Positions 33,064 through 42,069 of a stretch of 64,000 bases of DNA are shown here, in pieces (position 1 is the stretch's first letter; each line of letters begins with the position of its first letter). The position numbers and the translations under genes are program-made. The notes under the pieces were generated by a model. That model made no database searches. It saw nothing but the letters and a program-made list of their open reading frames with translations, and was not told where the DNA came from. The DNA comes from an uncultured Sphingomonas sp. (GTDB lineage: Bacteria > Pseudomonadota > Alphaproteobacteria > Sphingomonadales > Sphingomonadaceae): NCBI RefSeq assembly GCF_913777625.1, contig NZ_CAJYTI010000029.1, positions 1 to 64,000 of the forward strand. Reading direction: 5' to 3'.

Positions 33064-33768
33064 ATGGCGCGACGAATATTGATGCCGCTCTTTCTGTTGT
33101 CGCTGGCGGCGAACCTGCTCGCGGTGCTGCGCGACCCCAGCTGGTGGGCCATCCCGGCGCTTCTCGCCGGCTGGTATGGCGCCGATCTCGCCTCCGGCCT
33201 GGTTCACATGTACATGGACTACAAGCCCACACCTGCGGGCAAGGGCCTGGACGCGCTCTACTTTTATTCCGGCTCGCGCGAATCCGATCACTACAAGGCC
33301 TTGTGGCGTGAGCGGATGGCGAAGGTGGGGCCGCTCGACCGGCTGGTCTATGATTTCAAGAACCACCATCCGCGGCCTGATGCGCTGGGCCGGCGCGATC
33401 TGTGGCGGCTGATCGGCAGCACCGTGATCCTGGCGGCGCTGCCCTTTTCGGTGGTGCTCAACGTGGCTGCGTTCACCGGGCTGGTGCCGGGCTGGGTGGC
33501 CGCGGGCGGCATCGCGCTGATCGTGGGCGGGGCCTTCGCCCAATATTTCCACGGGTCGCTGCACCGCGCGCACAATCCCTGGATCATCCGTGCGATGCGC
33601 CGTTGCGGCTTGCTCATGACGCCGGCCGCACACCAGCTGCACCATGATACGCTCCAGCAGGACTTTGCGACGAACTGCGGCTGGTCGAACCCGCTGGTCA
33701 ACCGCCTGTTCCGCGCCGGCCGCCGACGCGGCTGGTTCAACGATGCCGGTCTTGAGCCGACGGCCTAG
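33064..33768 (+). CDS. CarF/PEDS1-like lipid desaturase family protein
   Basis: A 234-residue membrane protein with about four helices and the His-rich pattern of the Kua/TMEM189 B-domain family: ADLASGLVHMYMD, DFKNHHPRPDALGRRDL, HGSLHRAHN and AHQLHHDT followed by NCGWSNPL. Members such as Myxococcus CarF form the vinyl-ether bond of plasmalogens using oxygen and a di-iron centre. The start is uncertain: ATG 33064 is followed at once by membrane sequence, but GTG 33061 and ATG 33001 are in frame. It is the only plus-strand gene in the capsule locus and overlaps the kpsS stop by four bases. Confidence 0.75.
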   Translation: MARRILMPLFLLSLAANLLAVLRDPSWWAIPALLAGWYGADLASGLVHMYMDYKPTPAGKGLDALYFYSGSRESDHYKALWRERMAKVGPLDRLVYDFKNHHPRPDALGRRDLWRLIGSTVILAALPFSVVLNVAAFTGLVPGWVAAGGIALIVGGAFAQYFHGSLHRAHNPWIIRAMRRCGLLMTPAAHQLHHDTLQQDFATNCGWSNPLVNRLFRAGRRRGWFNDAGLEPTA

Positions 33769-35018
33769 ACGAACAGCGCCGCTTCGCTGACCCAGGCGAT
33801 TTCCTCGCTGGTCTCGCCCAGCAGCCGTTCGATACTGTTTTGAACCAGCGTCTCGGTGGCCGACTGGCTGGCCAGGCCGCCGCGCACCAGGCAATGTTCG
33901 TGCAGCACGCGCCGAAACGCGTCGTACAACGCCATGTCCGGTGCCTGGGGGGCGTCCCAGAAGCGATCCAGATGACCCTGATGGGTCACGCCCGGCACGT
34001 CGTAGATCGCGTCGCCAAGGACGATCACCGGCTTGCCGGCGGTGAGCGCCAGCGTGCCCGAGGTGCTGTTCACGCACACCATGCCCTGCGTATCGCGCGC
34101 CAGCTTGGCAAGGTCGCCGCCATCGATGTGGTGCACGCGGTCCGCCACGCCCAGCGCCTCGGCGCGCTTCTGCAGGAAGCTCCGCCAATTATGGAAGCCG
34201 CAATCGAGCGGGTGCTCCTTCACCAGCAGGTGGGCATCGGCCGGCGCACACTGGGCGAAGCTGTCGAGCACATAGTCGGCCGCGGTCATCATCGTCCCGA
34301 ACGGCGAATGTTCGCGGATCTGATAGTCGCCGGTCAGCTGCAGCGGGAACAGGAAGAAGGGCTTGCCGGCGATGGTTGCGAGCGTCTGCTGCGCCTGGCG
34401 GGCGCGGCGGCGACTGAGCGCGAACTTGCGGATCCAGCCCAGCCCCTCGACGATGATCACGCCCTTGCGGTGCGAGCGATAGAAGGGGAAGCGGACGCGC
34501 CCGGTGACGACGCGGTGATAATACCAGTAGGAGTCGCGTGCGCGGCGGCCGAAGCTGGCCGTGATCGGCGGCAGATTGGGTACCGGCGGCAGGTCTCGGG
34601 CGCGGGCGCGGATGATGTCCGGATCGCGATCCAGCGTCGAGTGGCCGTTCACCCCGTCCGGCTCCAGCGTCATCCAGTCGGGCCGGATATAGCCTTCCTC
34701 ATAGACATGGATCGCCACGCCGCGCAGCTTGGCCAGCCGGTGGGCGGCCAGGTGCATCGGCCGGCAATCGCCGTACAATACCAGATCGGTGATCGCATGT
34801 TCGCGAACGAAACGATCGAAGTACATCGGCCAGGTCGACATGCGACCACGGAAATCGACCGCGCCTTCCGGCCAGTCATAGCGATCGCCGCCGTTCAGAT
34901 TGATGCGATGCACCGCGCATCCGCGCGCAGCCAGTTCCCGGCTCAGTTGCCAGAAGAACGGCCCCGGCGGACCCTGCAGGAACAGGAAGGATCGCCGTAA
35001 TGGTCGTACATGCTTCAT
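33765..35018 (-). CDS. kpsS: Capsule linker beta-Kdo transferase KpsS
   Basis: A 417-residue cytoplasmic protein of the KpsS type. Motifs are FLQGPPGPFFWQLSRELAARG, YGDCRPMHLAAHRLA, YEEGYIRPDW, HLLVKEHPLDCG and VNSTSGTLALTAGKPV. In group 2/3 capsules KpsS adds the first Kdo to lyso-phosphatidylglycerol. Its ATG overlaps the kpsC stop by four bases. Confidence 0.9.
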   Translation of the reverse strand: MKHVRPLRRSFLFLQGPPGPFFWQLSRELAARGCAVHRINLNGGDRYDWPEGAVDFRGRMSTWPMYFDRFVREHAITDLVLYGDCRPMHLAAHRLAKLRGVAIHVYEEGYIRPDWMTLEPDGVNGHSTLDRDPDIIRARARDLPPVPNLPPITASFGRRARDSYWYYHRVVTGRVRFPFYRSHRKGVIIVEGLGWIRKFALSRRRARQAQQTLATIAGKPFFLFPLQLTGDYQIREHSPFGTMMTAADYVLDSFAQCAPADAHLLVKEHPLDCGFHNWRSFLQKRAEALGVADRVHHIDGGDLAKLARDTQGMVCVNSTSGTLALTAGKPVIVLGDAIYDVPGVTHQGHLDRFWDAPQAPDMALYDAFRRVLHEHCLVRGGLASQSATETLVQNSIERLLGETSEEIAWVSEAALFV

Positions 35019-36640
35019 CGGCCGATTCCAAAGCGGGCGAGACTGCGTTTAGCCTTGCCTTGCAGGATACGCAATCGTTCGAGCCGCGTCGGTGTCACGG
35101 CGTCGTCGGCGATCATGCGTTCTACGAGCAGTTCCACTTCGCAGGGCAGCCGGGTGACGGGATCGAGGTAGCGCGGATAGACGATCAGCACTGCAGCGAC
35201 GAGTTCGGCGAGGCTGCGCCGTGCGGTGCGACGTGCCGGAATCGGGCCCAGATCGCGTGTCAGGCCCCAGCCCGCATAGAAGGGGACCCCGTGCGTGGTC
35301 ACCTGCTTGCTGCGGAGCAGGGCCTCGAAGCCCGCCAGCGAGGTGAGGACATGCACGCCGTCCACCATGTCGAGCAACGCGGAGATCGGCGCGTCGCGCT
35401 CGATCTGGTCGGCATAAGTGCGTGCAACGGCATCGTCGATCGCGCCCTTGCGGTGGCCGGCCTCGACATCGGGATGCGGCTTGTAGATCAGATAGGCATC
35501 GGGCTCGGCAGCGCGTGCAGCCATCAGCAGATCGAGATTGGTCATGCCCCCGCCGCCACATTGCACCGAGCGGTCGTCTTCGACCTGTCCGGTGACAAGC
35601 ACATGACGCCGGCCCCCGGCCGGCCGAGCGATGGCAACGGCGTCCCGCCCGTATTTGCTGAGGCCGGCGGCGACGATCCGCGCCATCAGCGCCTCGGCGC
35701 GCGCGCACAGTTCGGGCGCGAACGCGCCCGCTTCCAGCAACGCTTCGAGGTCGCTCGGCTGCCGGGGGTCGAAATGCACGCCGCTGCGATCGACGGTGAT
35801 CGACAGCGGGGGCACGCAATTGGCCCCGAGTCCCGTGGACCGCACGAAGCCGTCCTCGATTTCGCCGACCTCGGCTCCCTCCGTCGCGAGCTGGTCCAGC
35901 TGCGCTGGCGGAACGCGCGAGCGCCACAGCAGCGTCGTCCCCCCCGGCCGGCCGCCGATGCGATAGCGGGGGCCGGCGCCGCCGTCCCACAGCAGCGCCT
36001 CCATCGTCTCGCGCTTCCAGCCGGCGACGCCGAGCACGCGCGTGACATCGCGGTTGCCGTCGATCAGCGCACGCCAGGCGCCGAGCTGGGCGATCACGGT
36101 CGCAAGCGGTACCGGCGCACCGGTGAACGGGTCGCGGTAGCGGCGGCCGGTGAGGAGTTCGGCCTGCACCACCGACGCCAATGTCACGGCGTCCCTGCCG
36201 TCGCCAAGGCGGGCGAAGCGGCCGCTGCCGAACAGCCGCAGCCGGCACCCTGCCAGGGCGCCGACCAGCGCGATCTCGTCCTCGGCGTCGGCGAACAGCA
36301 TCGTGCAATGCTGGGTCAGCCACCAGGGATCGGCGGCGCGGGCGGCGAGCAACCCGGGCCCGCGCGCACCCGTGGTGATCCCGCGTGCGGCGGCATCCTC
36401 GGGTGCCGCGGCCAGCATCGTGCGCAACTGCGCGGGAGAGCGCGGCGCGAACAGCAGGGTACGCGTCTCCGGCAGTGCCGGCTGCCCGCCCCAAAAGCTG
36501 CCGCCGACGCGGCATGCCCGCAGCTGCGCGATCACGGCGTCCGCGTCTTCGTCGAAGCTGCCGGCCGCGTCCTCGACCACGCTGGTCGCGCGCGCCCGCG
36601 GGAAGGGCGGCACCCGCAGAAATGCCGTGGCTGTGGTCAC
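35015..36640 (-). CDS. kpsC: Capsule linker beta-Kdo transferase KpsC, shortened
   Basis: A 541-residue protein. The second module (about 190-541) is complete: GEIEDGFVRSTGLG, YLIYKPHPDVEAG, HVLTSLAGFEALLRSKQV, GVPFYAGWGLT and YPRYLDPVTRLPCEVE. The first module is only about 185 residues and keeps just its tail (RYRDPFTGAPVPLATV); its own EDGF and KPHPD motifs are missing. Canonical KpsC has two full modules and about 650-700 residues. GTG start overlaps the kdsB stop by four bases. It extends the poly-Kdo linker; having one intact module may change linker length. Confidence 0.87.
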   Translation of the reverse strand: MTTATAFLRVPPFPRARATSVVEDAAGSFDEDADAVIAQLRACRVGGSFWGGQPALPETRTLLFAPRSPAQLRTMLAAAPEDAAARGITTGARGPGLLAARAADPWWLTQHCTMLFADAEDEIALVGALAGCRLRLFGSGRFARLGDGRDAVTLASVVQAELLTGRRYRDPFTGAPVPLATVIAQLGAWRALIDGNRDVTRVLGVAGWKRETMEALLWDGGAGPRYRIGGRPGGTTLLWRSRVPPAQLDQLATEGAEVGEIEDGFVRSTGLGANCVPPLSITVDRSGVHFDPRQPSDLEALLEAGAFAPELCARAEALMARIVAAGLSKYGRDAVAIARPAGGRRHVLVTGQVEDDRSVQCGGGGMTNLDLLMAARAAEPDAYLIYKPHPDVEAGHRKGAIDDAVARTYADQIERDAPISALLDMVDGVHVLTSLAGFEALLRSKQVTTHGVPFYAGWGLTRDLGPIPARRTARRSLAELVAAVLIVYPRYLDPVTRLPCEVELLVERMIADDAVTPTRLERLRILQGKAKRSLARFGIGR

Positions 36641-37452
36641 GCGATGTCGCGCGCGGCCAGCATCGCTTCGATCGGTGCCAGATCGGTGGGATTGTTGAGC
36701 TCGATCGGGTCCCAGCCGGGCGGATCGAACGTCAGGACATCGATCGGGATGCCGTGGTGAAGGAACCGTAGCTGCTCCAGCCCCTCGTGCAGCTCGGCAG
36801 GCGAGGCCGGCAACGCACGATAGCGGCGAAGCGCCTCCGGCCGATAGGCGTAGAGGCCGAGATGCAGCAGCACCGGCACCGTGCCTTCCTTCGGCCCCTC
36901 CGGCAGGAAGGGCAGCACGCGCTTGGAGAAATAGAGCGCCTGGTCCGCGGCGTTGGTCACCACCGTGGTGCCGCCGCTGCGGCCGGCTGCCTGGTCGGCG
37001 ATCAGATGGGTATAGACGCTGGGCGAACAGCGCATCGCCGCGGTGGCGACGGCGCAGTCGGGGTGCGTCTCCATCCAGCTCGCGAGCGCCGCAACGAAGG
37101 TCGGCGGCGTAAGCAGCGCGTCGCCCTGGAAGTTGATCGCATAGTCGGGCGCGATGGCGAGCGCTTCGAGGGCGGCCGCCACGCGTTCGGTGCCGTTGGC
37201 GCAGCTCTCCGGCGTCATCACCGGCGTCTCGCCGAGGTTCCGCACCGCATCCGCAATGCGCTGGTCGTCGGTGGCGACGTGGAGCGGCAGATCGCCGCGC
37301 GCGGCATGGGCTGCCGCGATGCTGCGTGCGATCAGGGGCTTGGCAATCCCGGTCGCGCCGCGCACCGGCGCCAGCGGCTTGCCGGGGAAGCGCGCCGACT
37401 GGTAGCGCGCCGGAATCACGATCACACCGCCGGGCGTGCGAGCCTGGTTCAT
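36637..37452 (-). CDS. kdsB: CMP-Kdo synthetase
   Basis: A 271-residue 3-deoxy-manno-octulosonate cytidylyltransferase that makes CMP-Kdo from CTP and Kdo. Motifs are VIPARYQSARFPGKPLAPV near the start, the switch region LPLHVATDDQRIADAV, INFQGDALLTPP and ALYFSKRVLPF, then HLGLYAYR. It supplies donor to KpsC and KpsS, whose genes follow. This copy is inside the capsule locus; a second for LPS may exist elsewhere. Confidence 0.93.
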   Translation of the reverse strand: MNQARTPGGVIVIPARYQSARFPGKPLAPVRGATGIAKPLIARSIAAAHAARGDLPLHVATDDQRIADAVRNLGETPVMTPESCANGTERVAAALEALAIAPDYAINFQGDALLTPPTFVAALASWMETHPDCAVATAAMRCSPSVYTHLIADQAAGRSGGTTVVTNAADQALYFSKRVLPFLPEGPKEGTVPVLLHLGLYAYRPEALRRYRALPASPAELHEGLEQLRFLHHGIPIDVLTFDPPGWDPIELNNPTDLAPIEAMLAARDIA

Positions 37453-37462
37453 CGGATCGACC

Positions 37463-38431
37463 TCAGCCGCCGAGCTTCAGATCGTGGATGTGCAGCAAGC
37501 CCCAGGGCCGCCGCGACCCCGCCTTCTCCATCACGAACAGCACGGTCACCTTGTTCTCCTGCATCCGCGCCAGGGCGTCGTCGACCGACGCGTCCTGCGC
37601 GATCGTCACAGGATTGCGCGTCATGATCTCGCCCGCAACTGCAATCAGCATGCGGTCGAACGCGCGGCGGAGGTCGCCATCGGTGATCACGCCGACGAGT
37701 TCGCCATCGCCGTCCACCACCCCGGCGACGCCCTTGCCGCACGAGGTCATCTCGAGCACCACGTCGCGCGCGGACGTTTCCGGCCGCACCAGCGGCAGCG
37801 GCTCGCTGCGGCGGACCAGGGCCGCGATCGTCTGCATGCCCCAGCCGATCCGGCCGCCGGGATGCCAATGGGCGAGATCGTTGCGCGAGACGCCGCGACG
37901 GCGCATCGCCGCCACCGCCAGCGCATCGCCCAGTGCGAGCATCATCGTCGTCGAGGTGGTCGGCGCGACGCCTTCGGGGCAGGCCTCGCCGCATGCCGGC
38001 AGGGTGAGCGTGATCGAGGCGTTGCGCGCCAGCATCGATTCGGACCCCGCCGTGATCGCGATCACCGGCACCGCCAGCCGCTGGGCATGGGTCAGCACCG
38101 CAACGACCTCGGGAGTTTCGCCTGAATTGGACAGCACCATCGCCACGTCGCCGCTGCGCATCACGCCGAGATCGCCATGCGAGGCTTCGCCGGGGTGGAG
38201 ATAATAGGCGGCACTGCCGGTCGCGGAAAGCGTCGCGGCGATCTTGCGCGCGATGTGGCCCGACTTGCCCATGCCGGCGAGGATGATACGGCCGCGCGCC
38301 CCGATCAGCAGATCGACCGCCGCCGCGAAATGCGTGTCAAGCTGTTCGGCCAGCATCGCCAGTGCCGCCGCCTCGGTACGGATCACGTCCGCGCCGTGCT
38401 CGATGGTATTTTGTACGCCAACTACTTCCAT
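37463..38431 (-). CDS. kdsD: Arabinose-5-phosphate isomerase (KpsF/KdsD)
   Basis: A 322-residue enzyme converting ribulose-5-phosphate to arabinose-5-phosphate, the Kdo precursor. SIS domain (about 35-180: GMGKSGHIARKIAATLSATG, HPGEASHGDLG, SNSGETPEVV) is followed by two CBS domains (about 205-320). The catalytic His of HWHPGGRIG is present. It is the first gene of the run kdsD-kdsB-kpsC-kpsS, with 10 bases before kdsB. Confidence 0.93.
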   Translation of the reverse strand: MEVVGVQNTIEHGADVIRTEAAALAMLAEQLDTHFAAAVDLLIGARGRIILAGMGKSGHIARKIAATLSATGSAAYYLHPGEASHGDLGVMRSGDVAMVLSNSGETPEVVAVLTHAQRLAVPVIAITAGSESMLARNASITLTLPACGEACPEGVAPTTSTTMMLALGDALAVAAMRRRGVSRNDLAHWHPGGRIGWGMQTIAALVRRSEPLPLVRPETSARDVVLEMTSCGKGVAGVVDGDGELVGVITDGDLRRAFDRMLIAVAGEIMTRNPVTIAQDASVDDALARMQENKVTVLFVMEKAGSRRPWGLLHIHDLKLGG

Positions 38432-38561
38432 TTGTGCCCCCTGATGATCTCGGCACCGGCTGGTCTACTGCGTCAACGCTTGAAACCGTTTTGGTGCCGA
38501 TCTCGCACGCCAACCCGTCTTGCACTCGTCGTCACTCGAAGCAAGATTGTTGCGTCTCTTT

Positions 38562-39575
38562 TCAGTCGTCGAGGACGAACTTGTTGCCGCGGGGTTGCCA
38601 AGGCTGCCCCATCGATTGCTGAAGGCGGTCCCGGATCTGCCACATGGTATCGATCCGTCGTTCGGCGATTCCCGGAATGCTCAGCAGATCGGCGCCGGTC
38701 CAGGGGATGAAGGGATTGCGGCGGCTGAACGACCAGAGTTCAAGCCGGCGGCTGGGGCGCGTCGCGGCAACGCGGGCGTGGAAGCCGCAGGTATCCGCCA
38801 CCACCAAGGTGTTGGCCGGCACGGGGAAGTGCTGGGCTTGCGGAAGCCGCAGCGCGTCGAGTTCGCCCGGCTCGACCCGCAACGAGCCGCGTGCCGAGAG
38901 GAAGTCGCTGCTGGTCCGCGCGGTGAGGCTGCGCTCCTGCTCCCAAGCGAGGCGTTCGGGCGTCAGCCGATGCGAACCGGGAACGTAGGAGAAGGGGCCA
39001 TCCGCTTCCTCGACGTCGTTGAGGAAGAACCAGGCCTTCAGCGTAGGGTGGAAGGTATCGGCATGCAGCCGGGTCTGCGGATCGGGATCCGGATCAGCGG
39101 TGTCGGTCAGGATCGTCTGCACATAATGCAGCGGTTCGCTGCGAAAACTGCCGACATACTGGCCCAGCGTGCGGAAGCGCGGGTGCTGCAGGAGCGCCCG
39201 GGCCTCGGGAATCATACGCAAGAAATCGGGCCCGACGGCAATGCGCCGGGTGATGGTGTTCCCCTGCCGCATCTCGCGCGTGGCGAAGCGCTGCGCCAGC
39301 ACGGCGTCGCGCAGCGCTGCGAAGGTTGTGGCGGGAAGGAAGTCGCGGATCAGGACGAAGCCGTCGCGGTCGAACGCGGCGCGGTCGGCGGCGTCGAGCC
39401 CCTTCGTGAGCCGCGCGCGCCGTGCCCAGGCGAGCCGATGCGCGAGCGCGACACGGCGGCGGTGCAGGCCCAGCGCATTGAGCCGGTGGGATCCGAGGAT
39501 CGGATTGTCGCGGAACGACTTCGCACCGGTGGCAAGTTGGGCAACCCACCAGGGGGCCGCCAGAATGGAGGGCAT
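38562..39575 (-). CDS. Phytanoyl-CoA dioxygenase (PhyH) family protein
   Basis: About 337 residues from ATG 39575 (a GTG at 39587 is an alternative). A double-stranded beta-helix oxygenase with Fe(II) ligands in LHADTF (H-x-D) and CGFHAR (distal His) and a 2-oxoglutarate-binding Arg soon after. PhyH proteins hydroxylate small molecules or sugars. Its place beside the Kdo-capsule genes suggests modification of a sugar or lipid, but the substrate is unknown. It is 130 bases upstream of kdsD on the same strand. Confidence 0.82.
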   Translation of the reverse strand: MPSILAAPWWVAQLATGAKSFRDNPILGSHRLNALGLHRRRVALAHRLAWARRARLTKGLDAADRAAFDRDGFVLIRDFLPATTFAALRDAVLAQRFATREMRQGNTITRRIAVGPDFLRMIPEARALLQHPRFRTLGQYVGSFRSEPLHYVQTILTDTADPDPDPQTRLHADTFHPTLKAWFFLNDVEEADGPFSYVPGSHRLTPERLAWEQERSLTARTSSDFLSARGSLRVEPGELDALRLPQAQHFPVPANTLVVADTCGFHARVAATRPSRRLELWSFSRRNPFIPWTGADLLSIPGIAERRIDTMWQIRDRLQQSMGQPWQPRGNKFVLDD

Positions 39576-39726
39576 GCGTGGTCTCACTCGGTACGCGATG
39601 GTTTGCGACCCATCCTGTTGCTTTGCAGCAATCTACCTCAGTCGTTCAGCCGAAATCCGGCCGGCGGTCAAGCTGCGAAATGGTCGCAAAAATGCAGCCG
39701 ACGGGGAATCGCCTCGACTCGGCGAA

Positions 39727-40836
39727 TTATGCGACGAGCGGTGCCGCCCGCTCGGTTTCCGCGATCCATCCACCGCCGAGCACCCGGTCCCCGGCATAGA
39801 GCACCGCCGCCTGGCCGGGGGCGACGCCATATTCGGGCGTTTCGAACACGACGCGGTCGCCGTCCAGGCGCGCGGGCACCGGCTTGGCGAGGCTGCGCAC
39901 CTTGGCGGTCATCGGCCCCCGATACGCCCCCGCCAGCCAATTGATGCCTTCCAGCCGTGCCGCACCCACCGCCAGCGCGCGCCGGGGGCCGACGATCACC
40001 CGCTTCGTTTCCGGCTCCAGCCGCAGCACATAATAGGGCTCGGGCGCACCGCCGATCTCGAGCCCGCGCCGCTGGCCGACGGTGAAATGGATCAGGCCGC
40101 GATGTTCGCCCAATTTGGCGCCCGATTCGTCGAAGATGTCGCCGCCGGCCTCCGCTTCTGGCCGGAGCTTCTTCACCAGTGTGGCATAATCGCCATCGGG
40201 GACGAAGCAGATGTCCTGGCTGTCCGGCTTTCCGGCCACGCCTAGAGCCAGTTCCGCCGCGAGCGCCCGCACCTCCGGCTTGGGCAGGCCGCCCAGCGGA
40301 AACCGCAGGAAGTCGAGCTGCGCCGCGGTGGTGGCGAAGAGGAAATAGCTCTGGTCACGCGCCGGATCGGCTGCCCGATGCAGCTCCGCCCCCTGCGCAC
40401 CCATCACGCGGCGGACATAATGGCCGGTCGCCAGGCAATCGGCGCCCAGATCGCGCGCGAGCGCGAACAGGTCGGTGAATTTGGGCCCCATGTTGCACTT
40501 CACGCAGGGGATGGGGGTGCGGCCGGCCAGATATTCATCGGCGAAATCGTCGATCACCTGGGTCTGGAAGCTGCTCGCATGGTCGAACACGTAGTGCGCG
40601 ATGCCGAGCTTGTCGCACACCGCGCGCGCATCGCGAATGTCGCGGCCGGCGCAGCAGCTGCCGGCGCGGCCCACCGCCTCGCCATGATCGTAGAGCTGGA
40701 GCGTGATGCCGATCGTCTCGGCGCCGCTGCGCGCGGCGAGCGCGGCCACGACGGAGGAATCGACGCCGCCGGACATCGCGACGACGATCCGACGACCGCG
40801 CAGCGGTTCGGCAAGCTGGAAATCACCCGGGGTCAT
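39727..40836 (-). CDS. mnmA: tRNA-specific 2-thiouridylase MnmA
   Basis: A 369-residue enzyme adding sulfur to U34 of tRNA-Lys, Glu and Gln. PP-loop AMSGGVDSS, catalytic Cys in IPCVKCNM, second Cys in [11 protein letters not shown], and [12 protein letters not shown] later. ATG 40836 was chosen because the PP-loop follows after the usual short lead; ATG 40896 would add 20 poorly conserved residues. Confidence 0.93.
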   Translation of the reverse strand: MTPGDFQLAEPLRGRRIVVAMSGGVDSSVVAALAARSGAETIGITLQLYDHGEAVGRAGSCCAGRDIRDARAVCDKLGIAHYVFDHASSFQTQVIDDFADEYLAGRTPIPCVKCNMGPKFTDLFALARDLGADCLATGHYVRRVMGAQGAELHRAADPARDQSYFLFATTAAQLDFLRFPLGGLPKPEVRALAAELALGVAGKPDSQDICFVPDGDYATLVKKLRPEAEAGGDIFDESGAKLGEHRGLIHFTVGQRRGLEIGGAPEPYYVLRLEPETKRVIVGPRRALAVGAARLEGINWLAGAYRGPMTAKVRSLAKPVPARLDGDRVVFETPEYGVAPGQAAVLYAGDRVLGGGWIAETERAAPLVA

Positions 40837-40992
40837 GGGCGTGCAGATAGGGAAGTCCCCGTCCGGTTGCCACCCGAGTCCGTCGGCAAGCTTCATGAAA
40901 TCGAAGTTAAATGTCCGTTTTCAGGGCCTTTACGGCCCCTTCAGCACTACGCGCGTATAACGGCATCCAGAAGGACGACTGGAAACGCATTG

Positions 40993-41220
40993 GTGGACTT
41001 GAGTTTTGCCCGTTCCGACCGCGACCTGAGCGCACTCCTGCTCCCCACGGGGCTGGCCGTGCTGATGGCGATGGCGACGAGCCGGCAAGCCGCCAGCCTC
41101 ACCGCGCGGATCCAGACCCGGCTTTCGATGCCGCTTCCCGTGGCAGCGCTGCTCGCGCCGGTGGATGGAACCTTCCATCGCGCCGTCGCAGCGACGCTCC
41201 ACCAGTGGGGAGAGGAGTGA
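40993..41220 (+). CDS. Possible small protein of unknown function
   Basis: A 75-codon frame starting with GTG and reading VDLSFARSDRDLSALLLPTG, then Ala- and Leu-rich sequence. It has a weak AAGGA upstream and sits in the 490-base gap between mnmA and sciP. No family is recognised. It may be a real short gene or chance. Confidence 0.3.
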   Translation: MDLSFARSDRDLSALLLPTGLAVLMAMATSRQAASLTARIQTRLSMPLPVAALLAPVDGTFHRAVAATLHQWGEE

Positions 41221-41323
41221 AGCGCACGTTTACCCTGCCATTTTAGCCGATGTTCAACGGCGGCGGGTAAAAGTCGTTTCACGGTTGCGTAACAGGGGCA
41301 CCCGGCCCCGAAGAGGTTGGTAG

Positions 41324-41623
41324 ATGATTGAGAACCAGAAGATCCGTCCCGCGAAGGTCATCGGTCCGCTCGGCGAGCCGCTGACCCTGGACACCCTGCC
41401 GCCGCCCAACACCACCCGCTGGGTGGTACGGCGCAAGGCCGAGGTGGTCGCCGCCGTCAATGGCGGGCTTCTGACCGTGGACGAGGTGTGCGAACGCTAC
41501 GGCCTCACCATGGAGGAGTTCGCCGGCTGGCAGCGCGCGATCGATCGTTCGGGCATGCCCGGCCTGCGGGTGACGCGCATCCAGCACTATCGTTCGCTGT
41601 ACGAGCGCCAGCAGAAGTTCTGA
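41324..41623 (+). CDS. sciP: CtrA inhibitor SciP
   Basis: A 99-residue DUF1153 protein with a helix-turn-helix. Signatures are LPPPNTTRWVVRRKAEVVAA, LLTVDEVCERYGLTMEEF and WQRAIDRSGMPGLRVTR. In Caulobacter SciP binds CtrA and blocks its recruitment of RNA polymerase during G1. It marks the organism as having the alphaproteobacterial CtrA cell-cycle circuit. Confidence 0.93.
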   Translation: MIENQKIRPAKVIGPLGEPLTLDTLPPPNTTRWVVRRKAEVVAAVNGGLLTVDEVCERYGLTMEEFAGWQRAIDRSGMPGLRVTRIQHYRSLYERQQKF

Positions 41624-41751
41624 TCCGCCGCCTGCCCCCCCCCTTTTGAAAGTTCCCCTGACAAGACAAAATATCGTGACGGAACCAAACTGACCATTTG
41701 CGGATTTTCCTTCGCGTGGTCCGGCTCGCCGGGCAAGTAAAGGAGGGACGA

Positions 41752-42009
41752 ATGGTAGGCTTTATCGTTTGGCTCGTCATCGGCGGCGTCGTCGGCTGGC
41801 TTGCAAGCATCATCATGCGCACCGATGCCCAGCAGGGCGTCTTCCTCAACATCGTCGTCGGCATCGTGGGCGCCTTCATCGGCGGCCTGCTGTTCGGCGG
41901 CAACATCAACAGCGGCGTGATCACCCCGATGACCTTCCTGGTCTCGCTCGTGGGTGCGGTCATCCTGCTGGCGATCGTGAACCTGGTGCGTCGCGGCGCA
42001 GTGCGCTAA
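41752..42009 (+). CDS. GlsB/YeaQ/YmgE-family stress membrane protein
   Basis: An 85-residue inner-membrane protein with three hydrophobic helices and the family motif GGVVGWLASIIM near the start, plus GIVGAFIGGLLF. A strong AGGAGG lies five bases before ATG 41752. It is usually induced by osmotic or acid stress. A strong terminator follows. Confidence 0.88.
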   Translation: MVGFIVWLVIGGVVGWLASIIMRTDAQQGVFLNIVVGIVGAFIGGLLFGGNINSGVITPMTFLVSLVGAVILLAIVNLVRRGAVR

Positions 42010-42029
42010 CGCGCCCAGCCCGTCGTTCA

Positions 42030-42063
42030 AAAGGGCCGTCCCTGCGGGGGCGGCCCTTTTTTT
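42030..42063. terminator. Intrinsic terminator after the GlsB-like gene
   Basis: Stem AAGGGCCG/CGGCCCTT with loop TCCCTGCGGGGG, followed by a run of seven T. The leading AAAA also lets it serve the converging SIMPL gene. Confidence 0.85.
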
Positions 42064-42069
42064 GCGTTC

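Noticed and set aside
35000..36760. A long plus-strand frame opposite kpsC
   Set aside because: Composition and position show it is antisense to a gene with clear family motifs.
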